DNA from: Parus major
Lineage: Eukaryota > Chordata > Aves > Passeriformes > Paridae
NCBI RefSeq assembly: GCF_001522545.3
Contig: NC_031779.1
Coordinates: 3,892,763-3,956,762 of the forward strand
Length of the DNA stretch: 64,000 bases
Reading direction: 5' to 3'
Part shown: positions 1 through 14,200 of the stretch, in pieces
How positions within the stretch are numbered: the first letter of the stretch is position 1
Layout of the letters: the number at the start of each line of letters is the position of its first letter
Translations under genes and position numbers: made by a program
Notes under the pieces: generated by a model
The model's input: the letters and a program-made list of their open reading frames with translations, nothing else
The model's database searches: none
Told to the model about the DNA's origin: nothing

Positions 1-2153
1 TTTGTTTACCATTCATTTATCCAGTCAGCTTCCATGGGAAATGGGAATTTATTCATCTGGTATGTATTTTTATTCCTTTGTACTCTAGGGGAACAGGACC
101 ATACAGAACAATAGACAGTACATTTTGTGAGGGTAATGTTATCTTGCTTTAGCACCTCGGTAATAAATGTTTGTGTGTTTTAGAGGTGTATGTTGCAGGT
201 TGTTCTTTGCTGAAAGGAACTTTAAGGGGAATGGTAAGGCTTGTAAAATTTTACTGCAATGATAATGTTTTTATTTCAGTTTCTGCTGTGCTTTTATGAT
301 GTACTGAGCTTGGACTGGTTTGGGAAATGAGACTCTTGTGAGCAGGAAATAATTCATGACACAACAAAACAATTGAGCATGAACATAGGAACCTTAAACT
401 TTTGCTCCAAGTCATAAAAAGTATTAAGCTCTCACTTAAGTCCTGTTAACTTGTTTTGTGGTGGTGGTGATTTTTTTTTTTTTCCTGTTTGCTTGTATTG
501 TAGTAAACAATATCTTTAATAAAATTATGGTATCAGTTAGGCTTGTTTGGACTGAAACCAAGCTCAGAATTAATAATAGGTAACTATATGTGTTGGAGGG
601 AAAAGTTATCACTGAAGTTTTTGTCTGAATTGAGACCTATTTTTTGGCTTGTGTAATGGTTCTTAAGATGCATTTCTGCTATACTTGTAATGCTTCAAAT
701 CATGGAAAAGTTACTGAGAAAGAGATGATGCTTTCAACACTTGGAAAGAAGATAGTTTGGTTGTAATCTTTTTGCTCATTTAATTCTCCAGTTACAGGAG
801 TGTCTGTGGCCTTTTTCCTGCTCTGCTAGTTTGAGGTACATGTGCAGTTTCCTTCAAACAGCAATCTGACAATCTGGCTGCAATAAAGAAAGGAGCTTTG
901 CTTTATTTCTTGTCTTTAATATACCAGGAAATATATGAGGGCAAAGACAACTTCAGTGATTAATTTTGCAGCCATTACTTGATACTAGGGTGAAGGAATG
1001 TTTGTTTAAGCTCAGTTATGCAGCACTTGAATCATGTACAGCAGCAGTGTTTCAACCAATGCTCTTTGCACCAGTAGCAATAGGATGAAAGGATAGTATA
1101 ATAAGATGAACTTAACCTAATGGGTACTGATTGAGGAATTCCAATTCTGGAGCTTCATGTAGTTAAGAGTGAGTCTGTGCATCTCTGGCAGTTTTATTTT
1201 ACAATAAAAAAATTAGTACATCCAGTGTTTGTAATGCTTTAGAAAAACAAAGTCAAGAAAAATGATACCTTATTAGCTCAACTGATTATATAAAGAACAA
1301 GAATTAAATTTAGTTGTGTTTTGCAGTTTTAAACTTTAAGCCTTGAGAAGGAAAAATAAGAGGAACATTTAAATTGGATTATTTTTTACTCTCATTTGAG
1401 AAGTTCTGTTATCCTGTGTTCATATTTCAGTGGTAGCCATTTGTGTTTGTGGTGCTGTACTCTAGAGGACTTGTGTAAGTCCTGTATGAGCAGATCCTTT
1501 GCTTTTTCTAGATCTAGAATTCTTGGAGCCTGTGGTACCCTACCAAACCATAAAATTCTAAGAAATTCATCTCTCTCTCTAGGCTTTTAAGAGCACACAA
1601 TAGCTGCTGAAAATCTGAGAAATACATTGAATTGAAAGTTGTCAGGATTCATGAATTCTCAGCTGTGTTTTCTTTTCTGATTAATACTTGATTTATATTA
1701 ACAAGTTTAGAATCTTGATTCAGTCCTTGTTTTTAAGAGTATAAATAGGTCTGGAGATATTTTCTTTTTATGTGCTATTCAAATATTGAGCAAAATGGTC
1801 ATAGCACTGTGTTGGTAAGGTAGTGTGAGGAGGAAGTGAAAACTGCTGACACAAGCTGATGAAACTATTTTCTTCTCTCTAAGCTGTACAGTCTGTCGCT
1901 ATCAAACCTCCTGTATAGAGATCAGAGGCTGCAGGTCTTTTGTTGGTTACAAGAAAAAGTATAAATGGCATGAATTTCCTATGTAGGTAACCGCTGAAAC
2001 TAGATATTCTGAAGTGACTTCATCTGTCAGATACTGTAATGGAAATACTGCTGTGTCGTACAAATTTGGTGAACTTAGTATTAGGTCATGAGTTGATTTT
2101 CTTCTGTTAAACCAAATGCATTTTTTTGATTATTTGCTGCCATGTGGACCAAG
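1..2153 (+). other. Intron sequence upstream of first visible exon
   Basis: AT-rich non-coding sequence ending in the acceptor before exon 1. I looked for the preceding VPS13C exon (the lysine/glutamate-rich helix after the chorein domain) and did not find it, so it lies upstream. Short ORFs here have no recognisable similarity. Confidence 0.7.
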
Positions 2154-2216
2154 GCACACATTCACAAGATTCCTTGTATGGTTTGGAGAGTCTCGTTTAC
2201 AAGGATACCAAGCCTG
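2154..2216 (+). CDS. VPS13C: VPS13C exon 1 of window (63 nt), first half of optional cassette
   Basis: Acceptor ..ACCAAG, donor CCTG|gtgggt. Encodes [20 protein letters not shown] then P and a split G. Corresponds to human residues about 128-149. The acceptor has a weak pyrimidine tract, consistent with an optional exon. Confidence 0.88.
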
Positions 2217-5200
2217 GTGGGTATGCATGGTTAGTTATATTTTATACATGCATGATGAGCAGGCACTTTACATTTTTAAAAATCTCCCTCTCCAAAGTGA
2301 CTAAATGTAGAAGTGAAAAAACAATGCTTGTTTGGTGAACATCCACATATTGGTGGTTCTAGAAATAAGATTTTAATGAATGTGGATTCAAGTGGAATCT
2401 TGCAATGTTTTAGTCCCTTTTTAATTGAATGGCTGTTTCAGAAGATTAGGAGACCACCTAGATTTCCATCAGTCATGTTGAGCTCAAGAATGTTATAAAA
2501 TGCTGACAATGTTCTACTATAATTTTACAACATCTTTAGCTCTTTGGAGAGTTTAATGTGTCTGGGCTTAAAATAATGGAAGTTCATGCTGTCTTGAAAC
2601 CATGGACAGACAAAATGAACCATAGCAGATTGAAGGCATTAGCATGCTTTCCCCCACCTCTCTTTATTTACATTGCTCTCAAGTTAGACAAGGAAATAGC
2701 TTCCCTTGAAATTCAGAGGAACTATTGTTATGTTGGATGTGTATTTTTAACTTCTAAAACCAGATTTTCAGAAATGTACACTTGGGCAAAGTTGCTTGCC
2801 CGAGCTGTTATCTGAGCACGGGTTTAAAGTGAGCTTAAAAACATGTGTTTAGTTTCTCCATAGTAGTGGATGTGGGTGAAGAAGAGGAATGTCCTGTTTC
2901 TTCAGTTTTGTCATACATGGGAGTGAAAGCCTAAGACCTACAAATTCAATAACAAGTAAAGGAAGCTGTCCTTATAAAGTAACCTAGATAAAGGATTACT
3001 TGTACTGTTAAAAAGAGCTATCCAAAATAAAATGTTTCTATTTGTCTACTTTTTCCTTTTTCTTATTTATATAGTGACCACCCTATCACCTTACCTGCAA
3101 GACAGGTTGAAATCTTGGCAGGCTTCTTCCCTCCTTTGTTTGAACAGGCCTGCAAGTGTTACCAAGCTGTTCCCCACAGTTTGGTTAGGCACACTGTTAT
3201 TCTTGCTTCCTTCTTGCTTTAGTGGGATACACCCTTCTCATGCTCCAACCCCATAAAGATAAGCAAAGGCAGCACTATTGCTGAGTTGTATTTGCTTGGG
3301 TGGCCAGAGGGGGGAAAGAAACTATAGAACTCACCAAACTGGTTTTCTTCAGAAAAGTGGAAAAGTACAAGCATCATTTAATTAATGAAATGGTTGTGAT
3401 TGTGTGGGTTGTAATAGGTGTGTAAATAATGGAATTTAATTTCATGTGAAGCTTTTAGAATCATCAATTTTGTCTGTCTTTTTGTTTTTTTGATTTGTTC
3501 TTTCAGAGTACTTTCATACCATAATGTTGATTATCATGAGAATCCTACTGAAAAGTGCTCTTTGGGTTTCCACATACATCTATATTTTACCTTGAAACTT
3601 ATGTCCTTGTATGCTAGAAGCCTCTTCTGGATTTATATCTTATGCTATGAGATGTATCTGATTGTTTGCTTTAAATCTTGAAAAGCTTTTAGCGAGACCT
3701 TCTAAGCCATTATGCTTTAAGACAAGCTAAACCTTCTTCCATATTTTCTTATGCTTTCCTACATTTCTGCTTTACTAACGTGAATTTTATCCTTTTTCCA
3801 AAAAATTGCTTGCATTGCAAAAGGACGTAAGCGTAAAAAGTACAAAAAGCATTTTAAGAGACCCTTTAGAGGTCGTGATCACTCAAAAGGTGGGTAACAG
3901 TTACTGCTTTTAACTTTAAGGCTTCTTTTTGCTTTCTGTTTGGATTAGTCTTTCATAGCCTTGGCTGTCCATCCAATGAAACCTTTTTCCTCCTGTTTGA
4001 AAGAGAGAGTATAAATTGGAGAGAGCTCTTTTTGCTGTTTATCAGTTCTCTGGATTCAGTGAAACTGCTGGAGTCCTTGTTTCTCTTTACTTGGATAGTT
4101 ATGCCTGTTCTTCAGCTTGAGCTATATGTAGCATTTACAGCAGAACTGTAAACTAGTGGCACTTCACTGTGACTGTTGGAAAAAACTGCATGTGCGAGTT
4201 ACATCTGTTTGATTTTTGTCAATTCCAGTAACGGGTAAAGAAAACCTCAAACTGATGCTATAGCAGTAAACAGCCTTTTTCATCACCTTTTAGCTCTCTG
4301 TTCTAAATAACTGATTTAGTGTTATGACTTACTTAAACAGGAATGAAATTGATGTTGTTCCCCAAGAGGATAATCATTGTCTGTAAACACCAAACCATGC
4401 AGGTTTTCAGCATTAGCACATGTCTAAGAACGGATTTCCATGTCCCATGCAGTTCTATTGTTATATATTTGGTCTTGGGAAGCTGCAGCTGTGCACATTC
4501 TTACAGTTGGAGGGAAAACCTTGTGGGGACCCAAGATAAACTTTGCAAGGTATCACACAAATTACTGCTAGTAGCTGCATCTGGCTGCAAAAAATGTTAA
4601 TGGTTCCTTGCACTTTAAGGGCATGAACTTTTGATAGGGACTTAAGTTTTTTTGGTTTTGTTTTTTAAATCAGTTAATAGGAGGAAATGTGCGTTGCATA
4701 CAAAAGTGATACGGTGTTTCTATATCTGAGTGTCTGACTAACTTGTTTCAATTGAAATCAAATGCTCTCCCGACTAAAACTGTTATATCATGTTCAGTAG
4801 TGAAGACTTCCTTTTTAAGCAGTTTTCCTGAACCTCTGAAAGCTTTTAGAGAAAATTTCTCATTCTTTTAGCAATATGTACAATGTTAGATACCTGTGTT
4901 GCTCACCGTGCATTGTATGTGGAAAAAGTTAGAAACAGTTAAAGTAAGCTAAGTCAAAACCTATAGTCCTTATTTTTTCTCTATAGCCATGACTATTTCT
5001 TCAACTTGAGCCATATTTAGCATCTCCAACAAAAATGTAGAAGCTTGATAGGCTGATCAATAGCATTTGCTGGAGTAACTGTGTTTTGGGAAGGTACTGA
5101 ACACAACACTGTAGCCTGTAAGGGCAGCAGCTCACTCATCCAGCCATACTTTAGGTAAAATTCTGAAACGCAGCCTGAGATAGTAGAGTCATCATATCGT

Positions 5201-8200
5201 GAAATAATGTGAAATATAGTGAGTCATATAGATAGTAGAGTCATATAGTGAAATAATGAGGGATTGTAAATATTATGGCTTGCCTTTGTATGTATTGTTG
5301 TGTGCTAAATTTCTCTGCCTTACTCATTTGTTTCTTGAAACCCCTCACTGAGGGACTTTTAAGAGAGAACCTTATACCTTGGAAGGAGTAGGGAGGACTA
5401 TATTAATCCAGAACTTGCTGTGAGCTAAACTGTGTTGACTGAAATTTTGATGTGTATTTTCTTGTGGTTAAGTTGTGCACAGGCAGCTAATATCACATCT
5501 TCAGAATATGGATGTGCAGAAAAGGAAAAAAATACAAATATGTAATCTAAATAAGTGAAAACTGAAATGTTAATTTAGAGGACGTATTAAATTTACATTG
5601 CTGTAGTTTTTGGTGTAATGAAATGCAAGATGCAATTATTATACTAAATACTGACTTTTTAAATGTTCTTGTTCTAGACAAACCAAAGGAGGAGAAGAAG
5701 GATACTTTCTTAGAAAAGCTTGCAACTCAAGTTATAAAAAATGTGCAAGTCAAAATCACAGGCATTCATGTTAAATATGAAGATGATGTAAGTAACTGAG
5801 ACATATTGTCTTCATTTTAAACTGGACTTCAATGTAGTTCTGGTTCTCTTGTCCATAGAGAAACTGTATTTGCCACCTTGAAAAAGTTGCTGTGGTTTCT
5901 TCTGCACCTCTTCAAGTAACTTGTCCCAGATGTGACTGAATACCAGAAATATGGATATGTGAAACAGATGTTCTCTTTCCCGTTGTCCAGTGCTGCCTTG
6001 CTTACTTAAATGTAGGCAGTGTCTGTTCTCACATATTGCTGCATGCTTTATATGATAAAATACAAAGTCAGTACACAGAATTTTTCAGTGTCCTGGGGAA
6101 AGTCCAGAATGGCTGAAGCTCATGGGTTTACAAATGGCCCTGAAGACAAACTGTAGAAAACAAGAATGTTTGTATATGTACCAAACTGGTATTTCTAGTT
6201 TTACCTTCCTTGAGGAAAACAATTAAGCAGTTTGTTGTGAGATAATTGAATTTAAAAGAAAAGCACTGGTTAAAAGGGTATTTCTCAAATACTATTTCTC
6301 TTTCTTTGGGACTGTTTTCAGAGACACTAAAGTTAAAGAGGTCATAGAAGTACATATCATAAAGTGATATAGCTGACTGAGATGTAGTACTCTAATTTTT
6401 ATTTTTTTTCCTGCATGATGATGTTAGAATCCAAAAGAAAATTTTCATTTTGAATTGAATTCCTAACTCTTTACACCACAGCCATATTCATTTTGGCCTA
6501 TCATAGTGTGTTCCAGTAATGTTTCAGTTAGATTAACTAAGCAAAGGAAATTGCTCAGTTCAGGATTTCAGTCATCTTTACATCTCTCTGCAGTAAGAGA
6601 AATAAATACCTGTTATTTTTCTATTTTTGTAGATCACAGACCCCAAGTGTCCGATTTCCTTGGGAATGACGTTGGGCGAGCTTAGTTTACTGGTAATGTG
6701 TGTGTGAATGCATGTTCTTATGTGTTCAGTTTGCTTGCCTTTGGAGTAGCTGAAAGGAAAATGAATACAGTAAGATAGAGTGTGCATACAGCTGGAAGTG
6801 AAAACAATCTTTTAATTCATGTAAATTGTACTGGCAGTATGAGCAGGCAGAAGGGAAGAGGATTGAGGAACATCACACTTTCTGACACTTGGTGATTTGT
6901 TTAATGATCTGAGTGACCTTTGATACTGGTCAGGTTATGTCCAGGCTCAAAAAATGAGGGCAAACATTGCATCATGGTGATCAAGAATTTGGTATTTTGC
7001 CAGACCTTTTGAGAAATGGGGAGAGAAAATTTCAGCTAATCTCTCTTTGCCTTAGCTGTTAAGCATTTTATGGGTGAGATGAGGAATTGAATATGGAAGT
7101 ATGAAAGTGAACTGACAGATTTTTGTATGTTATCTTGATGTGTGTGTGTATGCAGAGAAGCTGGATGCATTTGGTGCTTGGTAGCATAGGCTAAACCCAC
7201 AAATGTGTTAGCTCAGATGCACAAAATTGCTTTTATCACTTTGAACTTTTAGACAACAAACGAGAACTGGACACCTTCTATTTTGAATGAAGCTGCAAAA
7301 ATAATATACAAGGTAATGTGTTTTGGGTTTTTTTCTTACACAAGTGAAGAAAGCAACTGACCCTGGAGACTAGTAAACATGGGGCTCTAAATAAAGTTGG
7401 AAAGATAGTTTGCTTTTTGAATTCTCCTGTTTTTCTTTATTTTTAATTTATTTTTAAGTACAAGTAGAGCACAAATAACTTTTTTTTTATTCAAGGCATA
7501 ACCTTAAACTCCATACTTTAAATAATTTCTCTTAAATGTGAATGCTGATCCCCTCATTCAAGGCATTATACAGCAAGCCTGTGTGAAAACTGATTTCAAA
7601 GAGGTTGTCAAATTGCCATTTCCTAACCTAATTTGTATTCCTAGCTCCCAGAATCCCAGTGCAATTGGGATTCTGGGAGCTAAGAAGTCTCTCTGTTCTC
7701 CCTGCCCATCTCCTGAGCTACCCTCCGAGCCTGTGCAGAAAGGAGTACATAGAAATCTAAGGAATTATAGGAACCATATAAGAAGGGTTTAATAGTCCTG
7801 GCTTCTTTATTAGGCCAAGTACCAGTTTTGTGAACCTTCACCCCTGTAAGCCAGGGTCATGTTTACCAGATGTGCATGAATGTGTGCTTTAAGAACTTGC
7901 AATTCAATTGCAGTTTCAAATAGTATTGTCAGATTAAATACATCTCAATGCTAATGGGTCATTTGCTGTCTAGTCTGCTTCCATACGTTTTTTCACAAAT
8001 GGAAAGCTAAATTCATAGAGTGGGTTAGATACAGAGTATGCAGTTTGTTGCATGTTTTCTTTCCTGTGCAGCTTCTGTGCCTGGACAGCCTCAGTGCTTA
8101 TTGGAACATACACAGCAAAATGTATTATCATGGCTCCCGTGAACAAATACTGGTAATGTAGAAGAAAATTCATTAATTACTATATTCTCTGGCTCTTGTA

Positions 8201-11200
8201 GTATTTAAAACTACACCACACTGGTTTCTCTCCCACTCCTCATATTTATGGTCACTGTATTCAGGGGCATATGTTAATCCATTGCACTATTGTCAATCAT
8301 ATTTTTTGAACCTCATTTGTTATCAACCCCTGTGGGGTTTAGACATGATAAATTTTTGATCCATAATGTTTATAAAGGTGTTCTGTGTGTCCCTTTTTCT
8401 TTTGTGCTCATCTTTTATGGATACCTTCATTTTTGTTTTATTTTGCCCTTAACAAAATATGTACTTAACCCAATGAGCTTGGTTCTAACATCAAAGATTG
8501 GATCAAAACTGTGAAGTGCTTAAAACCATCCAGTTATTAAGAGCATCCAAGTGCATTTGGCATTGCCTGTCTGTGGACGTTTTCTTCTTTTTTTTTATCT
8601 GAATCTCAGTCTGAAATGAAAACACAAATTGATACACAGCTTGAATTGACAGCTGCAGAAGTCTGCAAAATAAACAAAAACTTAAGTTGGTCAACTCAAA
8701 CTTTTGAAAACTCTAAACAAGTAATGCTCTTTAGCAATTGTTAGACAGTATTGTATCCCTTTACAGGATCAGCTGAAAAGAGGAATTCCTTGTGATGGTA
8801 ACCAGCCTGAAGACTACCAGTACAGTAAGTAAGCGAGGAGTGAGTGAGTCTTAACTCTTCTGAGCATGTTAGTGTACAACAGCCTGACCTGATCCTGCAG
8901 GCATGGCCATACTGTCTTCATTTTAGAAAAACCATAATATAAAAGAATATATCAGGGCTTGTATGCTTCTTGACTGTTGCAGGGCTGTCTTAATTGTTGG
9001 TAAGAATTGCATCCTGATTCTGTAGGGATTGAGCATGCACATTATCTATTGATGTGGTTGATCTATTACTTGTTATATTTAGGTAAAAAAATCCATCTCA
9101 GTTTTTTTTTTCTTCAAGTTTTCAGGCCAGTGTCAGCCTCTGCAAGACTCTATATCAACCCATATGCAGAAGTAGAACTGAAAACTCCTAAGATTGATTG
9201 TAATGTAGAAGTACAGAGAATTGTCATTGAATTCACTAAGCCACAGGCAAGTAGGTTTGGTATTTACCACCCATTTCAGTTTGTGATGAACTTTAGTGTT
9301 TTTTCACTGGAAAACAGTCTCCTTAGGGATTTGTGTGCTTTATATACCTGTAGAATTTCTTAGCTGTTTAGCAGTACCTGTGGGAAAAGTATAGGATCTT
9401 TTCCCCTCTGTAGCAATCACTTCCTGGTGATTTTTGTACTCTAACACTGTGGACCCCCTGGGAACCATCTGGTCTGTATTCAGCTCTTCCAGTAGCATTT
9501 GTTTCACCTAGAGAATGCAATAATGAGTAACCCTTATCTTATTAAATTATAACCTAGTGTTTTAACTGCAGGGATGCCAAAGTACAAGCAGGGCTGGGAA
9601 TGAATGGAGTGTGCTTGCTTTGGCAACAAAGCCTGCTGAAGTATCAAGGAACTAATTTAGATGGCCAGCAATTTTGTGTTCTCGTTTATTCAGAGATAAC
9701 TTGTAGTTAGTTGGCTAAAGAGCTTTTTAGCTCTCGCTGATGTCTAAGTGTACATATATATATTGAGTTCAGAACTGTACCAATAAGGTTCAGTAATGTA
9801 AAGGCAGCTCCAAAATGAGGAAAATTGCATCGACAAATGAATATGGTTGGTTTGAGAAAGCCTGAGAGTTTGTGCTGAGCAGGCTGGTAAAACTGCAAGT
9901 TGTTGCTCTTAGAGGGGAGCTGGGGTTCAAAGCAGTGTCTTTTGAGAGAATGGGTTGAGAAGAATGCAGTTGGTCCACTTTCAGGTACTAATGAAAATGC
10001 ATGGACTTAAATTTCTGTGTAGTTTGAGGAATACTGAAGGCCATGGTTTACATGCAGTTTGAGCACTGTCTGCAAACAAAACCTGAACCTCTGCTAAGAA
10101 ACTCATTTTCCTGTGTTTAGTACCTCAGTATGATAGACCTGCTGGAGTCCATAGATTACATGGTTCGCAATGCACCGTACAGAAGATTTAGGCCAAATGT
10201 ACCTCTCCATAAAAATGCCAGGGAATGGTAAGCTGTGTACATTCATATATTCTTTGGGAGATGCTGGAGTCTTCTTCAGTCTCTTCATTTTCCTTCATGG
10301 TTAAAAGTAGTTTTAACAGTAGATCACATGCTGATACAGCTTTCACAAAGCTTTGCTTAGCCTTTAGATTCAAGAGACAAAAGATCTAGTTGATGAAAAT
10401 CTCACTTGCTAAGCTGAAGTCCCCAAAATTTGAACAAAATGCCAATACTCTCACCAGAGTTTAAAATGTAATTTTAGAATGGCTAAAGAAAAAACTAGGC
10501 AAATGTCATAACAGGGAAACATGTATATCAACTGTAGTTTTCAAAGATTTCAACTGATATGCTTGCTTTTGGCTTTTTTCAAAGTACTAACTGGTACTGA
10601 TAGTCAGAGTGCACTTAATGCTGTAACAGCCCAAATTTGCAATCATGCAGAAGTCAATAATGAAGGTTTGTAGTTCTTTAGGCATTAAATGTAAGCCCTT
10701 TGTCCATTTTTCAAAAGTGATGTTGAAAACATTAAAATTTTTACAAGCCAAGTTACTCAAATCACAAGTGGTGAACAAAGTGATTGCATACTAATAAACT
10801 ACCTTTGCAAGCTGTAAGTTATAATGCACAAATTAAATGGGAAGTTGTTCACGAGTGTGGAATTATTGTAGGTGGAAATATGCAGGTAACAGTGTTCTTG
10901 AAGTTCACATCAGAAGACATAGTCGAATGTGGTCCTGGAGTAACATAAAACAGCACAGGCAGCATCTGAAAACTTACAAAAATGTGTACAAGAACAAGCT
11001 AACACAAAGTAAACTGTCAGAAGAAACACAGAGGCAAATTCAGGTATGAGTCTTTTCTCTTTGGAGGAATTATATTTTGGTCCCTCTATGAAATAATTCT
11101 TTAGATATAATTAGTAGTAATCAAGGTTGATGGTTTTACAAGAGCACAAGAGGTCTGTGAAAATACCTTTTTAGTCTGAAGTTTTGTGTAACCTGTTGTG

Positions 11201-14200
11201 GAAAACAAAATAAAATACTAGTAAAGTGCCATGTAAACCAGTCTATCTTTGGTTGAGGATTAATGAGTATGGATACATTTAATGAAGTGCAAGAGTAATC
11301 TAGTTAAGAAAAAAAACTAGACTGCCTAACATCAATTTTATCTTCTAGTGAACTTTGTAGCTGGGGGTGGGATAAACCTCTGATAGAAATGAGCAGAGCT
11401 AGAAATCAATTGGAGTGTACATATGAAGCAGCTCATAGAAAATTTATAGTGGAGAGCCTTTCCTAAATGTGTTTTTGTGCCAAGTAATTTGATTGTACAT
11501 TTTTGTAGGACCTAGAAAGAAAACTTGACGTCTTCAATACAGTTTTAGCAAGACAACAAGCACAAGTTGAGGTAAGGAGTTATTTTTGTTCAAGTAATAT
11601 TGTAGCACTTCAAAAAGGATGGTCTTGTCATGATAGTATTTTTTAAAAAATTGTGCTGATGTACATGATAGGATAAGTGGGTTGGAAGAAAAGTTTCCTA
11701 TCCTTCCAGGACAAGAGTAATTTGATTTGGAATTGAATTGGAAAACAGTTAAAAAAAATGTTGAAAAGTTTTAAATGGTACAGCATCTAGCATCTTAAAT
11801 GCTAGGTTTTGCTTTTTGTACTCTCTTAAATACTGTCTTTTTGTATGGTTCTTACCTTTTTGTAGTCTAAATGCTGGTGGAATACGTAGGAAAAAAATGT
11901 CCAAAGTAAGGCATGCTTGTGTCTGTGCATGCACAGATACAGGGACATGTCCCTCACCTTGGTCCTCTTTTTGCCTTTGTCTAGTGAGTCCAAGAGCTCT
12001 AAATTCCTTGTGATGTGGTGTTGCTGTCCCTTAGTTAAATGCACATTCAACATGCATACATACACGGATTATTTACAGAAAAATAGTAATACTATAAATT
12101 ATGTGTTTTGTCCAATTTGTTTTAATTTCTGGTTTGTAGACAATAAGATCAGGACAAAAATTACTGAAGAAGAAAAGCACTGAAGCAGAAAAGAAAAGTG
12201 GAGGATGGTTTGGTGGTTTCTGGAGTAAAAGAGAATCTAGGGTTAAAGAAGATGAAGAATCACTTGTACCTGAGAGTAAGTGCACTAATGTCCAGAGGGA
12301 TTTTATGTCTTCTTATACGTGAAAGAGAAAGTGATGGTATTTTTGTTTCCTACTATGCAGGAGAGGGTATGGCATAAGCAGTGCAATGCAGTATTGATCA
12401 TTTTATGGCACCTCTTACTGCACATTGAGCTGGCAAATAAGGCCTTCTAAATCGGCCATGAGCTTTTCAGAACCTTTGTGAGGAGAAGAATATGGCACTT
12501 ATAGCTATAGTGATAATTGGCAACAATTGGGATTTGTGATTTGCTGCCTGGGTTAGAGGTTTGATCTCCTAAAGTTCCTGAAATCTGTTTTCATCATGAG
12601 GAGCTATTGATACTTTTGTAATAAAAAAAATATATTGATTTCTTTACTACATATGTACCATCATATTTGAAGACTGTGATTTTCCAATCTGGAATTTAGT
12701 GCAATAGGAAGAATCAATTGAATGTATCAGCACAGCTTAAGTAGTAGGAGGCAAATGTGAGGAAAAGTGGTAATTGTTATTTATTAAGGTGCAAATTGTG
12801 TGGGCTTTTGGTTTTTAGCTATTGATGAACTAATGACACCAGAAGAAAAAGCCAAACTTTTTACTGCTATTGGATATAGTGACAGCTCCCATCACCTTTC
12901 ATTACCAAAGCAGGTAAGCAACCTATGGGATGGTTTAAAAAAACAAACTACACAACAAATTAGGTGTAAAAATGCCTTCAGCTCTCTCATTACCCTGAGG
13001 AAAGATGAAGGCTTCAAATTTAGAAAGGAAATATTATTTGATTCTTCTGAAGTTGCCAGTAAAATGGTACATGTAATGGGAAGTCAGAACCATCTCTTGG
13101 CAAGGCCAAGACTTGACATTTTGCAGTAAGAACAACAAAGGCATACAAGCTATGCCTTCTAAAATGTAATTATTTTTAATGGGATTATAATGAATTTGTT
13201 TGATCTAGTGAGTCTTCTACTGAATGTAGTTTAGCTATCCTTGCTTCAGGGTTTAAAAAAATTTTCTTAATGCTGAAAAGAGTGTGAATGTATTTGCTCT
13301 GCATTTGTTGAATTACACTATTTTATGGTAAATGACTGGTAAACATTGAATAAAGACTCTGTACCTTGCATTCTGCATAGATATGAGTGTCTAATCTTAG
13401 TTGACTGGAAGAACTTAGACATATTTCAGTTTGTTAAAATGAGGAGTTGTGAAAAATTATTCTTATTGAGATTACTAATTTCAGTTTCCTCTGTTCTTCT
13501 CACTAGTATGTTGCCCATGTTGTGACATTGAAGCTGTTAAGCACTTCTCTTACAATTAAAGAAGACAAGAATGTGGCAGAAACTTTAAAAGTACAGATAA
13601 TTGATCTGAGTACCAAAATATCACAGCGCCCAGGAGCACAAGCCATTAAGTAATTGGATTGGCATTTTCTTTTTGTAGAAACATCTCTGCCCCTCCTCAC
13701 CCCACTCTCCAGCTTCTTAACTTTTCTTGGGTAGTGCTTGTTGTATGTTGCCTTGTAAATTTGTGTGGGTTCTGTATCTGTACTCTGTTGTAAATAATAT
13801 AATTTGGTGGATAACATGGAATAGAAGGAAGAAGGGAATACAGTCTGCTAGTTTTCATAAACAATGGCAACCTCTTTCTTGAGTATAAGTGTCAAAGTGC
13901 TGAATATGACTTTTGGAAAGTGATAGCTAAACCATATGAAGTGGTGAGGCCAAAACACTTCAGCCCAGCTAGTGAATATGTTGTATACTGCTTACAGAAT
14001 GAAAAATTGTGTGTTTGTGCTGCAGGTGGGAAATCAGCCAGAGCATAAGACACTGAGACCTTCTGTGTCTTAGGAGAGGGAACACCAGTAATATTGAACA
14101 AAAATTACTGGATTATGCAGTCAGTTAATAAGATTTCCAGTGTCTGGAAAATGAATTTGTGCACTTCTTGCTTTGATTTGCAATTCCTTCAGTTTAGGCT

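Noticed and set aside
12800..13129. Reading frame continuing past exon 13
   Set aside because: It runs through a good GTAAGC donor; the conserved protein continues at exon 14, so the tail is intron.
13503..13817. 104-codon minus-strand ORF
   Set aside because: Antisense shadow of exon 14 and its intron.
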